Assembly: GCA_963749145.1 (NCBI GenBank)
Contig: CAVVLN010000002.1
Coordinates: 1-64,000, forward strand
Direction of reading: 5' to 3'
Origin: JASHPR01 sp963749145
GTDB lineage: Bacteria > Actinomycetota > Actinomycetes > Streptosporangiales > Streptosporangiaceae
DNA length: 64,000 bases
The translations under genes and the position numbers were made by a program. Each line of letters opens with the position of its first letter. Position 1 is the first letter of the stretch. Positions 1 through 7,569 of the stretch are shown in pieces. The notes under the pieces are model-generated. The model saw only the letters and a list, made by a program, of their open reading frames with translations. It ran no database searches and was not told the DNA's origin.

Positions 1-184
1 CAAGGTCCGGCCGCCGCACGGTGCTAGCCCGGGAAGTAATCCCGGACCCCCAGACCGGGGGGCCTCGGCCCCCCGGAACCCCCGCCGGCCGGGGGCCGGT
101 CCTCGCGGCCAGGCACAGCCTCGGGCCGGGGTCAACCCCGGTTCGCCAAACACAGCGGCACGAAAGCGAAGGACACCAGCCACC
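1..184. other. Leader / intergenic region upstream of rpsJ
   Basis: This is non-coding sequence before the S10 operon; the preceding gene (commonly tuf) would lie outside the window. It is extremely GC-rich with several self-complementary G/C runs. A short open frame over part of it has no protein-like character. The best ribosome-binding match for rpsJ is GAAGGA at 168-173, about 11 nt before the ATG. I see no clear -10/-35 pair, so the operon promoter may be further upstream. Confidence 0.5.
57..74 (+). terminator. GC hairpin upstream of the S10 operon
   Basis: GGGGGGCC (57-64) is followed almost immediately by its complement GGCCCCCC (67-74), giving a 7-8 bp stem with a tiny loop. No U-tract follows. 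It could end or attenuate transcription coming from upstream, or be a leader structure of the ribosomal operon. This is structural inference only. Confidence 0.35.
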
Positions 185-493
185 ATGGCGGGACAGAAGA
201 TCCGCATCCGGCTCAAGGCCTATGACCACGAGGTCATCGACACCTCGGCGCGGAAGATCGTCGACACGGTGACGCGTACCGGCGCCAAGGTGGCCGGGCC
301 AGTGCCGCTGCCCACCGAGAAGAACGTGTACTGCGTCATCCGCTCACCGCACAAGTACAAGGACTCGCGGGAGCACTTCGAGATGCGCACGCACAAGCGC
401 CTGATCGACATCATCGACCCCACGCCGAAGACCGTCGACTCCCTGATGCGGCTCGACCTGCCCGCCGGCGTCGACATCGAGATCAAGCTCTGA
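185..493 (+). CDS. rpsJ: 30S ribosomal protein S10 (NusE)
   Basis: This is a 102-residue protein of the usual S10 length. It begins MAGQKIRIRLKAYDHEVID and contains PLPTEKNVYCVIRSPHKYKD, the conserved extended-loop region. S10 sits in the head of the small subunit and, as NusE, also takes part in transcription antitermination. It is the first gene of the S10 cluster, with rplC starting 15 nt downstream, so co-transcription is expected. The ATG at 185 matches the family start exactly. Confidence 0.98.
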   Translation: MAGQKIRIRLKAYDHEVIDTSARKIVDTVTRTGAKVAGPVPLPTEKNVYCVIRSPHKYKDSREHFEMRTHKRLIDIIDPTPKTVDSLMRLDLPAGVDIEIKL

Positions 494-507
494 GGGACGC
501 GACCGAC

Positions 508-1164
508 ATGACCAAGCAGATCAAGGGAGTCCTGGGCACCAAGCTCGGCATGACCCAGGTCTTCGCCGACGACGGGAAGATCGTGCCCGTCACGGTCGTG
601 GCGGCCGGCCCCTGTGTCGTCACCGCGGTGCGGACGCCGGACGCCGACGGCTACGCCGCGGTCCAGCTCGGCTACGGCGAGGTCGACCCGCGCCGGGTGA
701 ACAAGCCCGAGGCCGGGCACTTCGTCCGGGCGGGCGTGACGCCGCGCCGGTACCTGGTCGAGGTGCGCACCGACAACGCCACGGACTACACGCTCGGCCA
801 GGAGGTCACGGCCGAGACGTTCGCGGCCGGCGAGCTCATCGACGTCACCGCGCGGAGCAAGGGCAAGGGGTTCGCCGGCGTCATGAAGCGGCACGGGTTC
901 CGGGGCCTGGGGGCCTCGCACGGGACCCAGCGCAAGCACCGCGCGCCCGGATCGATCGGCGGCTGCGCCACCCCGGGCCGGGTGTTCAAGGGCGTGCGGA
1001 TGGCCGGCCGGATGGGCGGCGTGCGCACGACCGCGCCGAACCTGACCGTGCACGGCGTCGACGCCGACCGCGGGCTGCTGCTGATCAAGGGCGCGGTGCC
1101 CGGGCCGTCCGGCGGGCTGGTCCTGGTCCGCAGCGCCGTCAAGACCCCGGCCGCGAGCCGGTAG
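508..1164 (+). CDS. rplC: 50S ribosomal protein L3
   Basis: This 218-residue protein has L3 hallmarks: an N-terminal KGVLGTKLGMTQVF block and the HGFRGLGASHGTQRKHRAPG loop that reaches toward the peptidyl-transferase centre, near residues 130-150. L3 binds 23S rRNA early in 50S assembly. The ATG at 508 follows rpsJ closely and rplD begins 9 nt after its stop, so it is an internal gene of the S10 operon. Length and motifs are normal. Confidence 0.98.
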   Translation: MTKQIKGVLGTKLGMTQVFADDGKIVPVTVVAAGPCVVTAVRTPDADGYAAVQLGYGEVDPRRVNKPEAGHFVRAGVTPRRYLVEVRTDNATDYTLGQEVTAETFAAGELIDVTARSKGKGFAGVMKRHGFRGLGASHGTQRKHRAPGSIGGCATPGRVFKGVRMAGRMGGVRTTAPNLTVHGVDADRGLLLIKGAVPGPSGGLVLVRSAVKTPAASR

Positions 1165-1172
1165 GAGACACG

Positions 1173-1925
1173 ATGACCGCAACCGTTACCGTCGTCTCTC
1201 CCTCGGGCTCGACCGACACGACCGTCGAGCTGCCAGGCGAGATCTTCGACGTCAAGGTGAACGTGCCGCTGATCCACCAGGTCGTGGTGGCGCAGCAGGC
1301 CGCGGGCCGGCAGGGCACGCATGCTGTCAAGAACCGCGGCGCGGTCCGCGGCGGCGGCAAGAAGCCGTACCGGCAGAAGGGCACCGGCCGGGCCCGCCAG
1401 GGCTCGGTCCGCGCGCCGCAGTTCACCGGCGGCGGCGTGGTGCACGGCCCCGTGCCCCGCTCCTACGAGCAGCGGACGCCCAAGAAGATGAAGGCGGCCG
1501 CGCTGCGCGGGGCCCTGTCGGACCGGGCCGCGCACGGCCGGGTGCACGTGGTGAGCGGCTTTGTCGACGGGGATGAGCCCCGGACCAAGGACGCGCTCGC
1601 CGTGCTGGCGTCGGTGACCGGCGCGCCGCCGGCGGCGGCGGCGGTGCTGGTCGTGGCCGACGCCGGGGACGCGGCCACCTGGAAGAGCCTGCGCAACGTC
1701 CCCGGCGTGCACATGCTCGCCTCGGGCCAGCTCAACACCTACGACGTGCTGGTCAGCGACCACGTGGTGTTCACCGAGTCGGCGCTGGCCGCGTTCGTGG
1801 CCCGGTCGGCCGGCCGTGCCGCCGAGCCGCCCACCGCAACCATCGAAACCACCGAGTCGGCCACCGAAACCACGGAAACCACCGAAACCACGGAAACCGC
1901 CGAGCCGAAGGACGCCTCGTCGTGA
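1173..1925 (+). CDS. rplD: 50S ribosomal protein L4 with Thr/Glu-rich C-terminal tail
   Basis: This 250-residue L4 contains the conserved tunnel loop near residues 48-75 (HAVKNRGAVRGGGKKPYRQK) and the globular domain that binds 23S rRNA domain I. After about residue 213 it carries a tail of roughly 37 residues dominated by Thr and Glu (TTET repeats), encoded by short direct repeats at about 1836-1910. Such low-complexity tails occur in actinobacterial ribosomal proteins and are unlikely to be core. The stop overlaps the rplW GTG start, so the two are translationally coupled. Confidence 0.97.
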   Translation: MTATVTVVSPSGSTDTTVELPGEIFDVKVNVPLIHQVVVAQQAAGRQGTHAVKNRGAVRGGGKKPYRQKGTGRARQGSVRAPQFTGGGVVHGPVPRSYEQRTPKKMKAAALRGALSDRAAHGRVHVVSGFVDGDEPRTKDALAVLASVTGAPPAAAAVLVVADAGDAATWKSLRNVPGVHMLASGQLNTYDVLVSDHVVFTESALAAFVARSAGRAAEPPTATIETTESATETTETTETTETAEPKDASS

Positions 1926-2224
1926 GCAAGATCGTTAATCCCAGGGACGTCCTGGTCAGGCCGGTCATCTCCGAGAAGAGCTACCGGCTGGCGGATGACG
2001 GCAAGTACACCTTCATCGTCGCGCCCGGCTCGAACAAGACCCAGATCCGGCAGGCGGTCGAGGTCGTCTTCCGGGTCAAGGTGACCGGTGTCAACACGGT
2101 CAACAGGCCAGGCAAGCGGCGCCGGACGCGTTTCGGCTGGGGCAAGCGGCCGGACACCAAGCGCGCCATCGTCAGCCTCGCCGAGGGAGAACGGATCGAT
2201 ATCTTCGGCGGCCCGGTCAGCTGA
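1922..2224 (+). CDS. rplW: 50S ribosomal protein L23
   Basis: This 100-residue L23 begins at GTG 1922, overlapping the rplD stop by 4 nt. It shows the family features NPRDVLVRPVISEKSY at the N-terminus and a basic loop KRRRTRFGWGKRPDTKRA. L23 lies at the polypeptide exit tunnel and is the docking site for trigger factor and SRP. The overlap with rplD implies coupled translation. Confidence 0.97.
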   Translation: MSKIVNPRDVLVRPVISEKSYRLADDGKYTFIVAPGSNKTQIRQAVEVVFRVKVTGVNTVNRPGKRRRTRFGWGKRPDTKRAIVSLAEGERIDIFGGPVS

Positions 2225-2253
2225 CCGGGCGATCCATAGGAGCTTGAGCACTC

Positions 2254-3087
2254 ATGGCAATCCGTAAGTACAAGCCGACCACCCCGGGCCGCCGGGGCGC
2301 GAGCGGTGCCGACTTCTCCGAGGTCACCCGGTCCGAGCCGGAGAAGTCGCTGGTGCGCCCGCTGCACTCGCGGGGCGGCCGGAACGTGCACGGCCGGATT
2401 ACCGCCCGTCATCAGGGCGGCGGCCACAAGCGGTCCTACCGGCTGATCGACTTCCGGCGGGCCGGCAAGGATGGCGTGCCCGCCAAGGTCGCGCACATCG
2501 AGTACGACCCGAACCGCACGTCCCGGATCGCGCTGCTGCACTACGCCGACGGCGAGAAGCGCTACATCCTCGCCCCGGAGGGGCTCCGCCCGGGCGACCG
2601 GATCGAGAACGGGCCGGGCGCGGACATCAAGACCGGCAACTGCCTGCCGCTGCGCAACATCCCCACCGGCACGGTCGTGCACGCGATCGAGCTACGGCCC
2701 GGCGGCGGGGCCAAGATCGCCCGCTCGGCCGGGTCCGGGGTCCAGCTGCTGGCCAAGGAGGGCAGGCTGGCCCAGCTGCGCATGCCCTCGGGCGAGATCC
2801 GGCGGGTCGACGCCAGCTGCCGGGCCACGATCGGCGAGGTGGGCAACTCCGAGCAGGGCAATATCAAGCTCGGCAAGGCCGGCCGCAGCCGGTGGAAGGG
2901 ACGCCGCCCGTCGGTCCGCGGCGTGGCGATGAACCCGGTCGACCACCCGCTGGGTGGCGGCGAGGGCAAGAGCTCGGGCGGCCGGCACCCGGTCAGCCCC
3001 TGGGGGAAGCCCGAAGGGCGCACCCGCCAGGCCCATAAGGCCAGCGACCGGATGATCACCCGCCGGCGCGGCAAGAAGAAGCGGTAG
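2254..3087 (+). CDS. rplB: 50S ribosomal protein L2
   Basis: This 277-residue protein has normal L2 length. It includes the RNA-binding core GGRNVHGRITARHQGGGHKR and the C-terminal segment NPVDHPLGGGEGKSSGGRHP, which contains the conserved histidine important for peptidyl-transferase activity. L2 bridges the subunits. A ribosome-binding match AGGAGCTTGAG lies just before ATG 2254. It continues the S10 operon, 29 nt after rplW. Confidence 0.98.
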   Translation: MAIRKYKPTTPGRRGASGADFSEVTRSEPEKSLVRPLHSRGGRNVHGRITARHQGGGHKRSYRLIDFRRAGKDGVPAKVAHIEYDPNRTSRIALLHYADGEKRYILAPEGLRPGDRIENGPGADIKTGNCLPLRNIPTGTVVHAIELRPGGGAKIARSAGSGVQLLAKEGRLAQLRMPSGEIRRVDASCRATIGEVGNSEQGNIKLGKAGRSRWKGRRPSVRGVAMNPVDHPLGGGEGKSSGGRHPVSPWGKPEGRTRQAHKASDRMITRRRGKKKR

Positions 3088-3099
3088 GAGCACCTCGAG

Positions 3100-3378
3100 A
3101 TGCCTCGTAGCCTGAAGAAGGGTCCCTTCGTGGACGACCACCTCATGAAGAAGGTGGATGTCCAGAACGACAGGGGCACCAAGAACGTGATCAAGACCTG
3201 GTCCCGTCGCTCCATGATCGTTCCCGCGATGCTGGGCCACACGATCGCCGTGCACGACGGCCGCAAGCACGTGCCGGTGTTCATCACCGAAGCGATGGTC
3301 GGGCACAAGCTCGGGGAGTTCGCGCCCACCCGGACCTTCCGCAGCCACGTGCGAGACGACCGGCGCAGCCGCCGGTAG
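3100..3378 (+). CDS. rpsS: 30S ribosomal protein S19
   Basis: This 92-residue S19 starts MPRSLKKGPFVDDHLMKKVD and contains WSRRSMIVPAMLGHTIAVHD, both diagnostic. It sits in the 30S head with S13, contacting the A-site side. It begins 12 nt after rplB with AGGAG as ribosome-binding site. Nothing is unusual. Confidence 0.98.
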   Translation: MPRSLKKGPFVDDHLMKKVDVQNDRGTKNVIKTWSRRSMIVPAMLGHTIAVHDGRKHVPVFITEAMVGHKLGEFAPTRTFRSHVRDDRRSRR

Positions 3379-3422
3379 CGGTGCGGACAGCGCGAGTTTG
3401 AGAGAAGAGAGCGAGACAGACG

Positions 3423-3770
3423 ATGGAAGCGAGGGCAAAGGCGCGCTACGTGCGCGTCACGCCGCGTAAGGCCCGCCGGGTGGTGGACCTCATCCGCGGG
3501 ATGCCTGCTGACCAGGCCAAGGCGACGCTCGCCTTCGCGCCGCAGTCGGCCAGCGATCCCGTCGGCAAGGTGCTGGCGAGCGCCATCGCCAACGCCGAGC
3601 AGGGGCGGCTCGACACCCGCTCGCTCGTGGTGAGCCGGGCCTGGGTGGACGAGGGGCCGACGCTCAAGCGGTTCCGGCCCCGCGCCCAGGGCCGGGGCTA
3701 CCGGATCATGAAGCGGACCAGCCACATCACGGTTGTGGTGTCCGACGAGAGCAACGAGAGGACCCGCTAG
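3423..3770 (+). CDS. rplV: 50S ribosomal protein L22
   Basis: This 115-residue L22 begins MEARAKARYVRVTPRKARRV and has the long beta-hairpin region that lines the exit tunnel (ending GRGYRIMKRTSHITVVVSDE). The tip of this hairpin is a known macrolide-resistance site; no odd insertion is visible. Its TAG stop shares one base with the GTG start of rpsC, a sign of coupled translation. Confidence 0.97.
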   Translation: MEARAKARYVRVTPRKARRVVDLIRGMPADQAKATLAFAPQSASDPVGKVLASAIANAEQGRLDTRSLVVSRAWVDEGPTLKRFRPRAQGRGYRIMKRTSHITVVVSDESNERTR

Positions 3771-4633
3771 TGGGCCAGAAAGTAAACCCGCACGGGTTCC
3801 GGCTCGGCATCACCACCGACTTCAAGAGCCGCTGGTACGCCGACAAGCTGTACAAGGACTACGTCGCGGAAGACGTCGCCATCCGCCGGATGCTGCAGCG
3901 CGGCATGGAGCGCGCCGGCATCTCCAAGGTGGAGATCGAGCGCACCCGGGACCGGGTGCAGGTCGACATCCACACCGCCCGGCCCGGCATCGTGATCGGC
4001 CGCCGCGGCGCCGAGGCGGACCGTATCCGCGGTGACCTCGAGAAGCTGACCGGCAAGCAGATCCAGCTGAACATCCTCGAGGTGAAGAACCCCGAGATCG
4101 ACGCGCAGCTGGTCGCCCAGGGCGTGGCCGAGCAGCTGTCCAGCCGGGTGTCGTTCCGCCGGGCCATGCGCAAGGCGATGCAGACCGCGATGAAGGGCGG
4201 CGCCAAGGGGATCCGGGTGCAGTGCGCGGGCCGGCTCGGCGGCGCGGAAATGTCGCGTTCGGAGTTCTACCGCGAGGGCCGGGTCCCGCTGCACACGCTG
4301 CGGGCCGACATCGACTACGGCTTCTACGAGGCCAGGACCACGTTCGGCCGGATCGGCGTGAAGGTGTGGATCTACCGCGGCGAGGCCGCGCAGACCCGCG
4401 CCGAGCGCGAGGCCGCGGCCGCGGCGCTGCGCGCCGGGCAGCGGGCCGGGCGTGACCGGGACCGGGATCGTGGCCCGCAGCGCGGGCGCCGGCGTCCCGG
4501 CGGGCCGGGCGGGCCCGACTGGACCGGCGCGGGCCCAGGCCCGGGCCGGGGTGACGATCGCGGCGCCGAGGGCCGGGACCAGGCCGTGGCGGCCGGCGCG
4601 GCCGCGCCCGGCGGCACCGGAGAGGAGGGCTGA
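3770..4633 (+). CDS. rpsC: 30S ribosomal protein S3 with Arg/Gly/Pro-rich C-terminal extension
   Basis: This 287-residue S3 starts at GTG 3770, overlapping the rplV stop by one base. The KH domain is visible (PGIVIGRRGAEADRIRGDLE, with the GxxG loop) and is followed by the C-terminal S3 domain. The last 75 or so residues form a tail rich in Arg, Gly, Pro and Asp with no expected fold; actinobacterial S3 proteins often carry such tails. S3 helps form the mRNA entry channel and its helicase activity. Confidence 0.97.
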   Translation: MGQKVNPHGFRLGITTDFKSRWYADKLYKDYVAEDVAIRRMLQRGMERAGISKVEIERTRDRVQVDIHTARPGIVIGRRGAEADRIRGDLEKLTGKQIQLNILEVKNPEIDAQLVAQGVAEQLSSRVSFRRAMRKAMQTAMKGGAKGIRVQCAGRLGGAEMSRSEFYREGRVPLHTLRADIDYGFYEARTTFGRIGVKVWIYRGEAAQTRAEREAAAAALRAGQRAGRDRDRDRGPQRGRRRPGGPGGPDWTGAGPGPGRGDDRGAEGRDQAVAAGAAAPGGTGEEG

Positions 4634-4636
4634 GCG

Positions 4637-5056
4637 ATGCTCATCCCGCGCAGGGTCAAGCACCGCAAGCAGCACCGCCCGGACCGGCACGGTGCGGCCA
4701 AGGGCGGCACCCGGGTGACGTTCGGCGAGTACGGCATCCAGGCGGTCGAGCACTCCTACGTGACCAACCGGCAGATCGAGGCCGCGCGTATCGCGATGAC
4801 CCGGCACATCCGCCGCGGCGGGAAGGTGTGGATCACGATCTACCCCGACCGGCCGCTGACCAAGAAGCCGGCCGAGACCCGGATGGGCTCGGGCAAGGGC
4901 GCGCCGGAGTGGTGGGTGGCCAACGTCAAGCCGGGCCGGGTGATGTTCGAGCTGTCCGGCGTCTCGGAGCCGGTGGCAAGGGAGGCGCTGCGGCGCGCCA
5001 TGCACAAGCTCCCGATGAAGTGCAAGTTCGTCAAGCGCGAGGTGGGCGACACGTGA
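4637..5056 (+). CDS. rplP: 50S ribosomal protein L16
   Basis: This 139-residue L16 starts MLIPRRVKHRKQHRPDRHG and ends AMHKLPMKCKFVKREVGDT, standard for the family. It binds near the A-site tRNA elbow and the peptidyl-transferase centre. The TGA stop overlaps an ATG (TGATG), the usual coupling to rpmC in actinobacteria. Here, however, the ATG opens the first of two duplicated micro-ORFs before rpmC is reached. Confidence 0.98.
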   Translation: MLIPRRVKHRKQHRPDRHGAAKGGTRVTFGEYGIQAVEHSYVTNRQIEAARIAMTRHIRRGGKVWITIYPDRPLTKKPAETRMGSGKGAPEWWVANVKPGRVMFELSGVSEPVAREALRRAMHKLPMKCKFVKREVGDT

Positions 5057-5133
5057 TGCCAGAGCTGCGCAAGCTCCCGATGCTGCGCCTATTGAGGGCA
5101 AAGCTCGTCAAGCGCGAGGTGGGTGACACGTGA
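5056..5133 (+). CDS. Micro-ORF 1 derived from the rplP 3' end (25 aa)
   Basis: This is a 25-codon frame starting at the ATG that overlaps the rplP stop and ending in a TGA that overlaps the next ATG. It starts MPELRKLPM and ends KLVKREVGDT; the last 10 residues are nearly those of L16. The leading ELR resembles the AAELRG segment near the start of L29. It therefore looks like a tandem duplication of the rplP-rpmC junction that fused the start of rpmC to the end of rplP. Both overlaps would allow ribosomes to pass through. Whether the peptide is made or functional is unknown. Confidence 0.55.
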   Translation: MPELRKLPMLRLLRAKLVKREVGDT

Positions 5134-5209
5134 TGCCAGAGCTGCGCAAGCTCCCGGTGCGGTGCCCATTGAGCGGCAAGTTCGTGAAGCGAGAGGTCGG
5201 TGAGGCGTG
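5056..5209 (+). repeat. Two tandem 77-bp units between rplP and rpmC
   Basis: Units begin at 5056 and 5133. Each contains AGAGCTGCGCAAGCTCCC and a KREVG-coding segment, and each is related to the last 50 or so nt of rplP apart from a 9-nt insertion around ATTGAG. The unit length, 77, is not a multiple of 3, but because each unit carries a TGATG junction no frame is broken. Confidence 0.85.
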
Positions 5210-5210
5210 A
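5133..5210 (+). CDS. Micro-ORF 2 derived from the rplP 3' end (25 aa)
   Basis: This second copy of the 77-bp unit starts 77 nt after the first and so lies in the next reading frame. It starts MPELRKLPV and ends KFVKREVGEA. It overlaps the previous stop at its start and the rpmC ATG at its end (TGATG both times). It differs from copy 1 at many positions, so the duplication is not very recent, yet the frame and both overlaps are intact. It may simply preserve translational coupling from rplP to rpmC. Confidence 0.55.
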   Translation: MPELRKLPVRCPLSGKFVKREVGEA

Positions 5211-5449
5211 TGGCTAAGGGCCTGGCCGCCGCTGAGCTGCGGGGCGCGACCGAGGAAGAACTGGACGGCAAGCTGGCGGAGGCCAAGATCGAGCTGTTCA
5301 ACCTCCGGTTCCAGGCGGCCACCGGCCAGCTGGAAAGCCACGGACGGCTGCGCGCCGTGCGCAAGGAGATCGCCCGCATCTACACCGTGAAGCGCGAGCG
5401 CGAGCTCGGGATCGTGAGCCTGGCCGAGGAGGCGGATGAGGATGAGTGA
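5210..5449 (+). CDS. rpmC: 50S ribosomal protein L29
   Basis: This 79-residue L29 begins MAKGLAAAELRGATEEEL, with the conserved LFNLRFQAATGQLE segment in the middle helix and an acidic end. I use ATG 5210, which overlaps the stop of micro-ORF 2; a GTG one codon earlier is less likely. L29 sits beside L23 at the exit tunnel and contributes to trigger-factor docking. Its 3' end overlaps rpsQ by 8 nt. Confidence 0.96.
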   Translation: MAKGLAAAELRGATEEELDGKLAEAKIELFNLRFQAATGQLESHGRLRAVRKEIARIYTVKRERELGIVSLAEEADEDE

Positions 5450-5720
5450 CTCGCAGGGCGGCGAGGTCTCGCGCGGCTACCGCAAGGTACGCGAGGGCCT
5501 GGTGGTCAGCGACAAGATGGACAAGACCGTCGTCGTCGTGGTCGAGGACCGGGTGAAGCACCCGAAGTACGGCAAGGTCATCCGCCGCACCAAGAAGTAC
5601 AAGGCGCACGACGGCGCGAACGAGTGCGGCGTCGGCGACCGGGTGCGGCTGATGGAGACCAGGCCGCTGTCCGCGACCAAGCGCTGGCGGGTAGCGGAAA
5701 TCCTGGAGAAGGCGAAGTAA
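5442..5720 (+). CDS. rpsQ: 30S ribosomal protein S17
   Basis: This is a 92-residue S17 from ATG 5442 (an ATG at 5436 would add two residues). I prefer 5442 because GGAGG at 5428-5432 then has 9-nt spacing instead of 3. The OB-fold signature KVREGLVVSDKMDKTVVVVV and the KHPKYGKVIRRTKKYKAHD block are clear. S17 is a primary 16S rRNA binder. The start lies inside rpmC, so expression is coupled; a 150-bp structured spacer follows before rplN. Confidence 0.96.
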   Translation: MSDSQGGEVSRGYRKVREGLVVSDKMDKTVVVVVEDRVKHPKYGKVIRRTKKYKAHDGANECGVGDRVRLMETRPLSATKRWRVAEILEKAK

Positions 5721-5870
5721 GCAAACCAGGCCCGGGCGCGAGCAGCTTCCCGGCCAGCGACCAACCGGCCCGCCCGCGGGCCACCGACACCGACCAGCCG
5801 GCCCGCATGCGGGCCACGGACAGACATCAGCCCCGGCCCGCGACGGGCCGGGGTCGAAGCAGGAGTTGAC
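5721..5870 (+). other. Structured spacer rpsQ-rplN
   Basis: This 150-bp gap separates the S10 part from the spc part. It holds three successive GC hairpin candidates: CCCGCCCGCGGG around 5779, CCCGCATGCGGG around 5802, and CCCCGGCCCGCGACGGGCCGGGG near 5832-5854. No U-tract follows any of them. The sequence just before rplN (AGGAG) is its ribosome-binding site. It may be an attenuator or a regulatory leader for the spc genes; this is structural inference. Confidence 0.45.
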
Positions 5871-6239
5871 GTGATCCAGCAGGAGTCGCGGCTCAAGGTC
5901 GCCGACAACACGGGTGCCAAGGAGATCCTGTGCATCCGCGTGCTCGGCGGCTCGGGCAGGCGATACGCGGGTATCGGCGATGTCATCGTGGCGACCGTCA
6001 AGGATGCTCTTCCCGGCGCCGGGGTGAAGAAGGGCGACGTGGTCAAGGCGGTCGTCGTGCGCACGCGCAAGGAGCGCCGCCGCGGTGACGGCTCCTACAT
6101 CCGCTTCGACGAGAACGCGGCGGTGCTGATCCGGGATGGCGGGGACCCGCGCGGCACCCGCATCTTCGGCCCGGTCGGCCGCGAGCTGCGGGAGAAGCGT
6201 TTCATGCGGATCATCTCGCTCGCCCCGGAGGTGCTGTGA
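5871..6239 (+). CDS. rplN: 50S ribosomal protein L14
   Basis: This 122-residue L14 has the exact family length and starts at GTG 5871 (MIQQESRLKVADNTGAKEI). The signature region RGDGSYIRFDENAAVLI and the C-terminal GTRIFGPVGRELREKRFM are present. L14 contacts 16S rRNA in an inter-subunit bridge and is the binding site of the silencing factor RsfS. The stop overlaps the rplX ATG (TGATG). Confidence 0.98.
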   Translation: MIQQESRLKVADNTGAKEILCIRVLGGSGRRYAGIGDVIVATVKDALPGAGVKKGDVVKAVVVRTRKERRRGDGSYIRFDENAAVLIRDGGDPRGTRIFGPVGRELREKRFMRIISLAPEVL

Positions 6240-6610
6240 TGGCGGGGAAGTCCACGGTGGCCAGGAAGACAGCCAAGCCATCCGGAATGAAGATCAAGAA
6301 GGGCGATCACGTGATCGTCATCGCCGGCCGGGACAACGGCCGCGAGGGCACGGTGATCGCGGCGTACCCAGACAAGCAGCAGCTGCTCGTCCAGGGCGTC
6401 AACATGATCAAGAAGAACACCAAGGTCGACTATCAGGGCCGGCGCGGCGCCAAGGAGGGCGGCATCATCCACCAGGAGGCGCCCATCCACGTCAGCAACG
6501 TGCAGCTGATCGACCCCGACACCAAGAAGCCCGCCCGCGCGGGCTACCGGCGCGACGACGACAGCAAGAAGAAGATCAGGATCTCGCGCACCAGCGGTAA
6601 GGACATCTGA
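6239..6610 (+). CDS. rplX: 50S ribosomal protein L24
   Basis: This is a 123-residue protein from ATG 6239 (a GTG one codon upstream is possible). The KOW motif KIKKGDHVIVIAGRDNGREG is clear after a 17-residue N-terminal extension. L24 is an assembly initiator for the 50S subunit. It overlaps rplN before it and rplE after it by TGATG junctions, so the three are translationally coupled. Confidence 0.97.
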   Translation: MAGKSTVARKTAKPSGMKIKKGDHVIVIAGRDNGREGTVIAAYPDKQQLLVQGVNMIKKNTKVDYQGRRGAKEGGIIHQEAPIHVSNVQLIDPDTKKPARAGYRRDDDSKKKIRISRTSGKDI

Positions 6611-7245
6611 TGCCACCGGCAAAGACCAAGCAGGCGCCGGCCGAGCAGGCCACGGCCAACGGCGCGGCCAGCAACGGCGGGACGCCGGCCTCTCCTCCGC
6701 CCCCGCCGAGACTCAAGGAGCGCTACGTCACCGAGATCGCCCCCGCCTTGCGGGAGGAGTTCAGCTACGCCAACGTCATGCAGGTCCCGACCCTGTCCAA
6801 GATCGTGGTCAACATGGGCGTCGGCGAGGCGGCCCGGGACGCGAAGCTGATCGACGGCGCGGTCAAGGACCTGACCATCATCACCGGGCAGAAGCCCGCG
6901 GTGGCCCGGGCCCGCAAGTCCGTGGCCCAGTTCAAGCTCAGGGAGGGCATGCCGATCGGGGTGCACGTCACGCTGCGCGGGACCCGGATGTGGGAGTTCT
7001 GCGACCGGCTGCTGACCCTGGCCCTGCCCCGGATCCGTGACTTCCGAGGCCTCTCCGACCGGCAGTTCGACGGCCGGGGGAACTACACCTTCGGCCTCAC
7101 CGAGCAGCTCATGTTCCACGAGATCAACCCCGATCAGGTGGACCGGCAGCGCGGCATGGACGTGACCATCGTCACCACCGCGACCAACGATGACGAGGGC
7201 CGTTCGCTGCTGCGACGGCTGGGATTTCCGTTTAGGGAGAACTGA
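6610..7245 (+). CDS. rplE: 50S ribosomal protein L5 with N-terminal extension
   Basis: This 211-residue L5 core starts at about residue 35 (RLKERYVTEIAPALREEF). Before it lies an Ala/Pro/Gly-rich extension of some 35 residues ending in a run of prolines. The conserved GVGEAARDAKLIDGAVKDL and FNGRGNY-like (FDGRGNYTFGLTEQLMF) blocks are present. L5 forms the central protuberance with 5S rRNA. The ATG at 6610 overlaps the rplX stop, supporting the long form. Confidence 0.96.
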   Translation: MPPAKTKQAPAEQATANGAASNGGTPASPPPPPRLKERYVTEIAPALREEFSYANVMQVPTLSKIVVNMGVGEAARDAKLIDGAVKDLTIITGQKPAVARARKSVAQFKLREGMPIGVHVTLRGTRMWEFCDRLLTLALPRIRDFRGLSDRQFDGRGNYTFGLTEQLMFHEINPDQVDRQRGMDVTIVTTATNDDEGRSLLRRLGFPFREN

Positions 7246-7248
7246 CCA

Positions 7249-7434
7249 GTGGCGAAGAAGAGCCTCATCGCCAAGGCGAAGCGCAAGCCGAAGTTCGCCG
7301 TCCGCGCCTACACCAGGTGCTCGCGCTGCGGGCGGCCGCGCGCCGTCTACCGCCGGTTCGGCCTGTGCCGGATCTGCTTCCGGACGATGGCGCACCGGGG
7401 CGAGCTTCCCGGCATCACCAAGTCCAGCTGGTAG
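7249..7434 (+). CDS. rpsZ: 30S ribosomal protein S14, zinc-binding type Z
   Basis: This 61-residue type-Z S14 starts at GTG 7249 (MAKKSLIAKAKRKPKF). It has two CxxC pairs, CSRCG and CRICF, that form the zinc ribbon, so this is the C+ form. It occupies the 30S head near the A site. Actinobacteria often keep a second zinc-free S14 elsewhere for zinc starvation; none is in the window. A 135-bp GC-rich spacer with hairpins follows before rpsH. Confidence 0.97.
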   Translation: MAKKSLIAKAKRKPKFAVRAYTRCSRCGRPRAVYRRFGLCRICFRTMAHRGELPGITKSSW

Positions 7435-7569
7435 CCCGCCGGGCCACCAGACCACCACCCGGCGGCGGCCCCGGCCGCCGCGACACTGACCGACCTGGGC
7501 GCGACCAGCGCCCACCGACCACGCCGCAGGTCCCCAGGGAAACCGCGGCGAGGAAGGGCCTGAAAGCCC

